From contig JBLNBQ010000031.1 in assembly GCA_050260095.1 (NCBI GenBank), forward strand, positions 1 to 20,909: a stretch of 20,909 nucleotides of DNA, given 5' to 3'. This DNA comes from JBLNBQ01 sp050260095 (GTDB lineage Bacteria; Bacillota; UBA5301; DYFA01). Each line of letters begins with the position of its first letter. Position 1 is the first letter of the stretch. Positions 14,648 to 20,909 of this stretch are shown piece after piece. The notes beneath the pieces were generated by a model that made no database searches, was not told the DNA's origin, and saw only the letters and a list, made by a program, of their open reading frames with translations. A program made the translations under genes and the position numbers.

Positions 14648-15577
14648 TTGTTCCGCTATACCGTGCGACGCCTGGTATCGATCCTGCTGACCTTGTGGGT
14701 GATCGCCACCGGCACGTTCGTGATGATGCACGCCATCCCCGGCGGGCCGTTCAGGTCGGAAAAGCAGCTTCCTCCTGACATCATGAAGAACATCGAGGAG
14801 CGCTATCACCTGAATGATCCGCTCTGGAAGCAGTATGCCGATTACCTGAAGAACCTCGCCACCTGGAATCTCGGTCCCTCCTACAAATACGAGGGCAGAA
14901 CGGTCAACGACATCATCAATGAGGGCTTTCCCATCTCTGCCCAGCTGGGTGGCTTAGCGATCGCCGCCGCCCTCCTGCTCGGAATCCCCTTGGGGGTCGT
15001 GGCCGCCTTGAACCGCGGCAAGTTGGTGGACAACTTCGTGATGGTCCTGGGTACCATCGGCTATTCGGTGCCCAGTTTTATCATGGCCACCTTGCTCATG
15101 GTGATCTTCGCTGTGTGGCTCGGGTGGCTCCCGGCGGCGATGTGGGGCACTCCGCAACAGGCCATCATGCCGACCATCTGCCTGATGTTCCTACCGATGG
15201 CCTTCATCGCCCGCATGACCCGCTCCTCGATGATCGAGGTGCTCGAACAGGACTACATCCGGACCGCGCGAGCCAAGGGGCTGTCCGAGCGGGCCGTGGT
15301 CTATAAGCACGCCCTGAAGAACGCCATCATGCCGGTGGTCTCGTGGGTGGGCCCGTTGGCGGCCGGCCTTCTGACCGGCACGTTCGTGGTGGAGTTCATC
15401 TTCGCCATCCCTGGCCTGGGGCGGCACTTCACCACCAGCATCTACAACCGTGACTACACGGTCATCATGGGCACCACCATCTTCTACTCCATCTGGCTGG
15501 TGCTCTTCAACTTCGTGGTCGACCTTCTCTATGGTTTCCTCGACCCGCGCATCAAGTACGTCGAGGAAAGGGGATAA
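14648..15577 (+). CDS. oppB: Oligopeptide ABC transporter permease OppB
   Basis: With the TTG start the protein has 309 residues, normal for OppB/DppB. An N-terminal membrane segment (about 9-30) is followed by an extracytoplasmic region with IPGGPF and YHLNDPLWKQYADYLKNL. A BPD_transp_1 domain with five membrane segments occupies about 95-305. The EAA coupling loop is clear: QDYIRTARAKGLSERAVVYKHALKNAIMPVV, where the helix meets the ATPases. The end, DPRIKYVEERG, is typical of OppB. It should pair with OppC to form the peptide channel. It is separated from oppC by five bases. Confidence 0.95.
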   Translation: MFRYTVRRLVSILLTLWVIATGTFVMMHAIPGGPFRSEKQLPPDIMKNIEERYHLNDPLWKQYADYLKNLATWNLGPSYKYEGRTVNDIINEGFPISAQLGGLAIAAALLLGIPLGVVAALNRGKLVDNFVMVLGTIGYSVPSFIMATLLMVIFAVWLGWLPAAMWGTPQQAIMPTICLMFLPMAFIARMTRSSMIEVLEQDYIRTARAKGLSERAVVYKHALKNAIMPVVSWVGPLAAGLLTGTFVVEFIFAIPGLGRHFTTSIYNRDYTVIMGTTIFYSIWLVLFNFVVDLLYGFLDPRIKYVEERG

Positions 15578-15582
15578 GCAGG

Positions 15583-16497
15583 ATGGACTTGGCTCCCGAA
15601 CTCTTCAAACCGATTGACCAGGAACTGAGGCAAGACGCGGCCATCGTGCGGCCGAGCGTGACGTTCTGGCAGGATGGCTGGCGGCGGCTGCGGGAAAACC
15701 GCGGCGCCATGGTCGGTCTGTTCATCGTCCTGTTCTTGCTGGCGGCCGCCATCTTCGGCCCCTACCTGCTCCCGTACAAGTACGACCAGCAGAATCTGGG
15801 GAACACCGACCAGCCGCCCTCCTGGGCTCACCCGTTCGGCACCGACGGTCTTGGCCGGGATCAACTCGTCCGGGTCCTGTACGGGGCCCGCATCTCCCTG
15901 GCCATCGGGATCTTCGCCAGCGTGATCTGCCTGACGATCGGCGTCATCTACGGCGGCATCTCCGGCCTGATCGGCGGGCGCACCGACGACATCATGATGC
16001 GCATCGCCGAGATCCTGTACGCTATCCCGTTGCTGCTCTACGTGATCCTGTTCATGGTCGTGCTTCAGCCTGGCCTCAAGAACATCCTGTTGGCGATCGG
16101 CTTGGTGTACTGGATCAACATGGCCCGAATCGTCCGGGGCCAGATCCTCAGCTTGAAGGAGCAAGACTACGTGCTGGCGGCGCGGACGACGGGGGCCGAC
16201 CGGTGGCGCATCCTGCTGCGGCACCTAATCCCCAACACCATGGGCCCGATCATCGTGGCCATGACGCTGGAGATACCGCAGGCGATCTTCACCGAAGCGT
16301 TCCTGTCTTTCATCGGCCTCGGCGTGTCCGCCCCCATGGCCAGTTGGGGCACCCTCGCTTCCGAAGGTCTCTCGGCCATCCGGGATTATCCGCACGAGTT
16401 GATCTTCCCGGCTTTGGCGATCTGCATCACGATGCTGGCGTTCAACTTGTTGGGTGACGGTCTCCGGGATGCCCTTGATCCGCGGATGCGCCGTTAA
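15583..16497 (+). CDS. oppC: Oligopeptide ABC transporter permease OppC
   Basis: This is a 304-residue protein starting at ATG, with GAAAGGGG upstream overlapping the end of oppB. The N-terminal OppC_N region (about 30-80) has one membrane segment and ends in HPFGTDGLGRDQLVRVLYGARISL, the conserved OppC motif. The BPD_transp_1 domain occupies about 105-300. Its EAA loop is LKEQDYVLAARTTGADRWRILLRHLIPNTMGPI. LSFIGLGVSAPMASWG and the terminal GDGLRDALDPRMRR are also family hallmarks. It forms the second half of the translocation pore with OppB. All residues expected for coupling to OppD/OppF are present. Confidence 0.95.
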   Translation: MDLAPELFKPIDQELRQDAAIVRPSVTFWQDGWRRLRENRGAMVGLFIVLFLLAAAIFGPYLLPYKYDQQNLGNTDQPPSWAHPFGTDGLGRDQLVRVLYGARISLAIGIFASVICLTIGVIYGGISGLIGGRTDDIMMRIAEILYAIPLLLYVILFMVVLQPGLKNILLAIGLVYWINMARIVRGQILSLKEQDYVLAARTTGADRWRILLRHLIPNTMGPIIVAMTLEIPQAIFTEAFLSFIGLGVSAPMASWGTLASEGLSAIRDYPHELIFPALAICITMLAFNLLGDGLRDALDPRMRR

Positions 16498-16503
16498 GGA
16501 GGT
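16496..16503 (+). promoter_or_regulatory. oppD: Ribosome binding site that fixes a TTG start for oppD
   Basis: AAGGAGGT begins within the TAA stop of oppC. GGAGG is eight bases before TTG 16511, whereas the longer open frame would begin inside oppC with no such site. Confidence 0.75.
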
Positions 16504-16510
16504 AGCTCTC

Positions 16511-17539
<1,029 letters not shown>

Positions 17540-17540
17540 G

Positions 17541-18521
17541 GTGGCAGCCGAGCCTCTCGTTGAAGTAAAGAACCTGGTCAAACACTTCCCGATGTCCACC
17601 GGGGTCCTGGTGAAGAAGAAGGCCGTCCTCAAGGCGGTAGACGACATCAGCTTCGTGATCGGCCGGGGCGAAACTCTCGGGCTGGTAGGGGAGAGCGGCT
17701 GCGGGAAGACCACCGCCGGCCGGACGATGATCCGCCTCTATGAGCCGACTTCCGGCGAGATGATCTTCGAGGACAAGGACGTCTTCAAGATGAACGACGC
17801 CGAGCTGCTCGCCGCCCGCCGCAAGATGCAGATGATCTTCCAGGACCCGTACTCCTCGCTCAATCCTCGCATGACGGTGGGCGACATCATCGGCGAACCG
17901 CTCGACATCCACGGCTTGGCCAAGGATAGGAAGGAGCGGGCGCAGCGCATCTACGAACTCCTCTCCCTGGTGCGGCTGAACAAAGAGCACGCCGGCCGGT
18001 TCCCGCACGAGTTCTCCGGCGGTCAGCGGCAGCGGATCGGTTTTGCCCGGGCGCTGGCGGTGGAACCGTCGTTCATCGTCTGCGACGAACCCATCTCCGC
18101 CCTGGACGTCTCGATCCAGGCGCAGATGGTCAACCTGCTCGAAGAGATGCAGGAGCGGCTCGGCCTGACGTACCTGTTCATCGCCCACGACCTCTCGATG
18201 GTCAAGCACATCTCCAACCGGGTGGCCGTCATGTACCTCGGCAAGATCGTGGAGCTGGCCGAGTCGGTCGAGCTGTACAAGAACCCGGCGCACCCGTACG
18301 CCCAGGCGCTCCTTTCGGCGATCCCCATCCCGGATCCCGACGTGGAGGCGCAGCGCCAGCGGATCATCCTCCAAGGCGACGTGCCAAGCCCGATCAACCC
18401 GCCGTCGGGGTGTCATTTCCGGACCCGGTGCCGGTTCGCCATGCCGGTCTGCTCCGAGGAGGAGCCGGTCTTGAAGGAGATCGCGCCGAAGCACTTCTGC
18501 GCCTGCCACCTGGTGAAGTAG
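17541..18521 (+). CDS. oppF: Oligopeptide ABC transporter ATP-binding protein OppF
   Basis: The GTG at 17541 directly follows the oppD stop; AGGAAAGG (17519-17526) is somewhat far upstream, so translation is probably coupled to oppD. The 326 residues contain Walker A GESGCGKT at 50-57, Q-loop MIFQDPYSSLNPRMTVG at 98-114, signature FSGGQRQRI at 148-156, Walker B FIVCDEPISALDVS at 168-181 and switch H206. The QDPYSSLNPRMTV wording marks OppF/DppF. The C-terminal extension again has a Cys cluster (C281, C287, C294 and C310 or C312), consistent with a [4Fe-4S] site. It is the last gene of the operon, with a terminator-like hairpin 38 bases after the stop. Confidence 0.95.
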   Translation: MAAEPLVEVKNLVKHFPMSTGVLVKKKAVLKAVDDISFVIGRGETLGLVGESGCGKTTAGRTMIRLYEPTSGEMIFEDKDVFKMNDAELLAARRKMQMIFQDPYSSLNPRMTVGDIIGEPLDIHGLAKDRKERAQRIYELLSLVRLNKEHAGRFPHEFSGGQRQRIGFARALAVEPSFIVCDEPISALDVSIQAQMVNLLEEMQERLGLTYLFIAHDLSMVKHISNRVAVMYLGKIVELAESVELYKNPAHPYAQALLSAIPIPDPDVEAQRQRIILQGDVPSPINPPSGCHFRTRCRFAMPVCSEEEPVLKEIAPKHFCACHLVK

Positions 18522-18559
18522 CCAGGCGGGCGCTGCAGACACAAAGCGCAACAAGAGCC

Positions 18560-18596
18560 AAAGGCGCCCGGGGCACGTGCTGCTCCGGGCGCCTTT
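18560..18596 (+). terminator. Intrinsic terminator-like hairpin of the oppABCDF operon
   Basis: AAAGGCGCCCGG (18560-18571) pairs perfectly with CCGGGCGCCTTT (18585-18596), a twelve-pair stem with a 13-base loop. The T tract is only three bases and is part of the stem, so it may act as a bidirectional or factor-assisted terminator. Confidence 0.7.
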
Positions 18597-18830
18597 GCGA
18601 CGGCCGGCGGCCCGCCGGGAACAGCGGCCGCCTGGCCGGCAGGGGGCAATTGGCGGCCGGAACTCGCCCGTGAGGCGTTCCACGATACTTACGCCTGCGG
18701 TGAGGTCGCCCGGGCAGCCGCCGGTAAGCAGGGGATAGAGGAGACCATCTGCGGTTTGTGCGTCGTCGCCTCCCCTTGGACGAGGAGATACTTCGACAAG
18801 AGGTGAGGGCAGCAGCGGCGGAAGGCGACG

Positions 18831-18859
18831 AAAAAGCCCGGGCCAATGGTCCGGGCTTT
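18831..18859 (-). terminator. Intrinsic terminator of the minus-strand permease operon
   Basis: On the minus strand a 12-pair stem (AAAGCCCGG core, wobble and GC pairs inside, three-base loop) ends in TTTTT (18835-18831). It starts 20 bases after the oppC stop. The stem is nearly symmetrical and may also stop plus-strand read-through. Confidence 0.82.
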
Positions 18860-18878
18860 CCTGGTTCTGTGAGGGCGC

Positions 18879-19784
18879 CTACCGGTCCTTGAGCCGTGGG
18901 TCCAGCGCATCCCGCAGGCCGTCGCCGATGAAGTTGAAGGCCAAGACCGTCAGGAAGATCATGGCCCCCGGCCAGATGGCCAGCCACGGGGCGTTCCAGA
19001 TGTAGTCTTGCGCGTTGGTCAGCATGTTCCCCCAGCTGGCGGCGGGGGGCTGGATACCGACGCCGAGGAAGCTCAGGGCCGATTCGTAGATGATCGCGTA
19101 GCCGACGTTGAGGGTCGCCGAGACGATCACCGGGGCCATGGCGTTGGGGAGGATGTGGCGGAAGATGATCCGCGCGTCGCTGAAGCCCAGCGCCCGGGCG
19201 GCCTCGGTGAACTCCTTCTCCTTGAGGGAGAGGAACTCGCCCCGCACCAGCCGGGCGACGCTCATCCAACCGGTGAGGCCGATGATCACCATGACGCCCA
19301 GGACGGTAGTTTTGAAGTAGGCGGCCAGGATGATCAGGAGGAAGAGCGTGGGGAAGGAGAGCATGACGTCGACGAACCGCATGAGCAGGTTGTCGACGAG
19401 GCCGCCGTAGTACCCGGCAACGGCCCCCACCACCACGCCGATGGCCGTGGAGAGGGCGGTGGCGAGCAGTCCGACCGAGATGGAGACCCGCGAGCCGTAC
19501 AGGAGGCGGGTCAGCGCGTCGCGGCCCAGTTCGTCGGTGCCCAGCAGGTGGTCCTTGGATGGGGCGGCCTGGACATTGTAGAGGTCGATCGCGGTCGGCT
19601 TGTACGGGGCGATGATGGGAGCGAGCAGGGCTGCGGCGCAGAGGATCGTCAGCATCACCAGACCGATCATCGCCAGGGCGTTCTTGCGGAACCGCCGGGA
19701 GACCTGCCGCCAGGGCGAGTCGATCCGAACCCGGCCGGGGGAGGCCGCGACCTGGGGCTGTACGGTGGTAGAGGTGTCAGTCAC
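18879..19784 (-). CDS. Peptide ABC transporter permease, OppC/DppC type (second system)
   Basis: Reading the minus strand, AAAAGGAGA ends directly before an ATG at 19793, which is too close. The in-frame GTG at 19784, nine bases after GGAG, is the better start and gives 301 residues. The protein has the OppC_N region with one membrane segment and HLLGTDELGRDALTRLLYGSRVSISVG. A BPD_transp_1 domain follows, with the EAA loop LKEKEFTEAARALGFSDARIIFRHILPNAMAPV, then LSFLGVGIQPPAASWGNML and the terminal GDGLRDALDPRLKDR. It differs clearly from the plus-strand OppC, so it is a separate transporter and not a recent duplicate. It lies 25 bases after its oppB partner and is followed by a terminator. 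The substrate cannot be read from the permease alone. Confidence 0.94.
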   Translation of the reverse strand: MTDTSTTVQPQVAASPGRVRIDSPWRQVSRRFRKNALAMIGLVMLTILCAAALLAPIIAPYKPTAIDLYNVQAAPSKDHLLGTDELGRDALTRLLYGSRVSISVGLLATALSTAIGVVVGAVAGYYGGLVDNLLMRFVDVMLSFPTLFLLIILAAYFKTTVLGVMVIIGLTGWMSVARLVRGEFLSLKEKEFTEAARALGFSDARIIFRHILPNAMAPVIVSATLNVGYAIIYESALSFLGVGIQPPAASWGNMLTNAQDYIWNAPWLAIWPGAMIFLTVLAFNFIGDGLRDALDPRLKDR

Positions 19785-19800
19785 AGCGCACATCTCCTTT
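19785..19800 (-). promoter_or_regulatory. Ribosome binding site that argues for a GTG start of the minus-strand oppC
   Basis: AAAGGAG (plus-strand 19794-19800) is immediately adjacent to the ATG at 19793-19791 but nine bases from the GTG at 19784. The spacing favours GTG. Confidence 0.55.
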
Positions 19801-19809
19801 TCCGCCGGG

Positions 19810-20763
19810 TTACTCGTACTTGATGCGCGGGTCGAAGAAGGCGTAGAGCAGGTCGGCCAGGAGGTTGCCGCCGACGACGAGCACGGCGGTGAGCATCAGG
19901 TTGGCCATGAGGATCGGGTAGTCGCGGGAGAACACGGCTTCCACGTAGAGGCGCCCCATGCCGGGCCAGGCGAAGATCGCCTCCGTGATGGCGGCCCCGC
20001 CGAACCAGCTCGGCAGGTCAAGGCCCATGATGGTCACGACCGGGATCATCGCGTTCTTGAGCGCATGTTTGCCGATGACGACCCGCTCGGCAAGCCCCTT
20101 GGCCCGGGCGGTCCGGATGTAGTCCTGGTGGATCGCCTCCAGCATGCTGGACCGCATGTACCGGCTCCAACCGGCTATGCTGAGCAGGGCCAGCACGATG
20201 GTGGGCATGGCGAGGTACCGCAGGCGGTCGAGCACGCTGAAACCGGCGCCGATCGTCTGCATCCCCGAGCTGGGCAGCCAGCCGAGATTCACCGAGAAGA
20301 GGAGCTGCAGCATCAGCCCGAACCAGAACGAAGGCATCGCCACGCCGAGGAAGGCCAGGAACGTCACCACGTAGTCGGGGAGGGAGTAGCGCTTCACCGC
20401 CGAGAGGATGCCGGCGGGCAGCGCCACGGCGACGCTCAGCACAAAAGCGGAAAACATCAAAGTGAAGGTGGCGGGCAGGCGGCTAATGATCATCTCCCAG
20501 ACCGGCAAGCCGCTGCGGTAGGAGAAGCCCCAGTTGCCTTGGAGCATAGAGACCAGCCACTTGAAGTACTGGATGTGGAGTGGCTGGTCGAGCCCCCACA
20601 GGTGCTCCAAACGGGCTACGTCGGCCGGCGAGACCTTAGGGTTCATAAGAAGGCCCGCCAGCGGCCCACCCGGGGCCAGCCGCATGATGAAGAAGGAGAC
20701 CAGCGAGATCCCGAACAGCAGCGGGATCGCCTGGAGCAGACGCCGGAGCATGTACCGCCACAC
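19810..20763 (-). CDS. Peptide ABC transporter permease, OppB/DppB type (second system)
   Basis: The GTG at 20763 follows GGGGGAG by six bases and gives 317 residues. TM1 lies at about 9-30. The extracytoplasmic part contains RLAPGGPLAGLL, then HLWGLDQPLHIQYFKWLVSMLQGNWGFSY, a usual OppB/DppB sequence. The BPD_transp_1 domain carries the EAA loop QDYIRTARAKGLAERVVIGKHALKNAMIPVV, and the protein ends in FFDPRIKYE. It forms a pair with the following oppC. No binding protein or ATPase gene of this system is visible. The operon likely begins beyond the right edge, since 146 bases upstream show no clear promoter. Confidence 0.95.
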   Translation of the reverse strand: MWRYMLRRLLQAIPLLFGISLVSFFIMRLAPGGPLAGLLMNPKVSPADVARLEHLWGLDQPLHIQYFKWLVSMLQGNWGFSYRSGLPVWEMIISRLPATFTLMFSAFVLSVAVALPAGILSAVKRYSLPDYVVTFLAFLGVAMPSFWFGLMLQLLFSVNLGWLPSSGMQTIGAGFSVLDRLRYLAMPTIVLALLSIAGWSRYMRSSMLEAIHQDYIRTARAKGLAERVVIGKHALKNAMIPVVTIMGLDLPSWFGGAAITEAIFAWPGMGRLYVEAVFSRDYPILMANLMLTAVLVVGGNLLADLLYAFFDPRIKYE

Positions 20764-20809
20764 GATAGACTCCCCCAGTCTGTAGCCCGATCCGCAGAGG
20801 ACCGCCGGA

Positions 20810-20838
20810 GGGGTCCCGGCGATTCAATACGGGACCCC
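20810..20838 (-). other. Hairpin upstream of the minus-strand oppB
   Basis: GGGGTCCCG (20810-20818) and CGGGACCCC (20830-20838) form a perfect nine-pair stem with an eleven-base loop, about 47 bases before the oppB start. There is no T-run on either side. Its place mirrors the hairpin between oppA and oppB of the first system, so a binding-protein gene may end just to the right of the window. Confidence 0.5.
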
Positions 20839-20909
20839 AGCCACCCGAGTTGTTTCGGGGACGTCAGCTGCCACACGGTCATGTTACAGGTGAATCCGTT
20901 GGGGGAGGC

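Larger units (their letters stand above)
18522..18878. other. Convergent intergenic region without a supported gene
   Basis: This 357-base stretch lies between the ends of two convergent units. It holds a hairpin for each transcript, described separately. The 230 bases between them contain only short open frames without ribosome binding sites or recognisable protein sequence. A long-range inverted pair (18763-18771 with 18823-18831) abuts the minus-strand terminator and may be coincidental. Confidence 0.6.

Noticed and set aside
18597..18830. Small genes in the gap between the two convergent operons
   Set aside because: Short open frames have no ribosome binding site and no protein-like composition.

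Overview
The window is GC-rich DNA (about two thirds G+C by eye). Shine-Dalgarno sequences are strong, GTG and TTG starts are frequent, and genes are packed tightly. The gene set (CsaB and TagA cell-wall glycopolymer enzymes, YitT, FtsEX, an M23 peptidase, an S41 peptidase, peptide ABC transporters) suggests a high-GC member of the Bacillota, perhaps of the Symbiobacterium/Limnochordia kind. That placement is inference; no rRNA or other marker gene is present. I saw no tRNA, rRNA, CRISPR array, insertion sequence or phage gene.

Region 1 (1-4200, plus strand) is a cell-envelope block. It starts with the 3' part of a DUF5693 multispanning membrane protein. This overlaps by one base a gene that fuses a CsaB pyruvyl transferase to a WecG/TagA-type glycosyltransferase, and a YitT-family membrane protein follows.

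Region 2 (4256-10178, plus strand) opens with a near-consensus housekeeping promoter (TTGTCA, 17 bases, TATAAT). It then carries ftsE, ftsX, a secreted coiled-coil M23 murein hydrolase, an S41 carboxy-terminal processing peptidase with a PDZ domain, and a lipoprotein-like divergent polysaccharide deacetylase (YibQ type). FtsEX probably gates the M23 enzyme during division, and the last two genes probably act on envelope proteins or glycans.

Region 3 (10247-12716, plus strand) is a three-gene set: a membrane-anchored DUF2318 protein with paired CxxC motifs, a MacB-type permease with its own CxxCP motif in the extracytoplasmic domain, and a LolD/MacB-type ATPase. It resembles the part of the Cj1658-Cj1663 iron-uptake clusters that follows FTR1 and P19, but here FTR1 and P19 are absent. 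It is the best candidate in the window for a little-described system.

Region 4 (12717-18596, plus strand) is a complete oligopeptide ABC transporter, oppABCDF. A leader with several possible hairpins precedes oppA, and a strong hairpin lies between oppA and oppB. The binding protein has a signal peptide but no lipobox cysteine. Start codons of oppB and oppD are TTG, fixed by well-spaced ribosome binding sites.

Region 5 (18597-20909) holds a second peptide-type permease pair, oppB then oppC, on the minus strand. It ends at a good intrinsic terminator that faces the plus-strand operon. Its binding protein and ATPases are not in the window.
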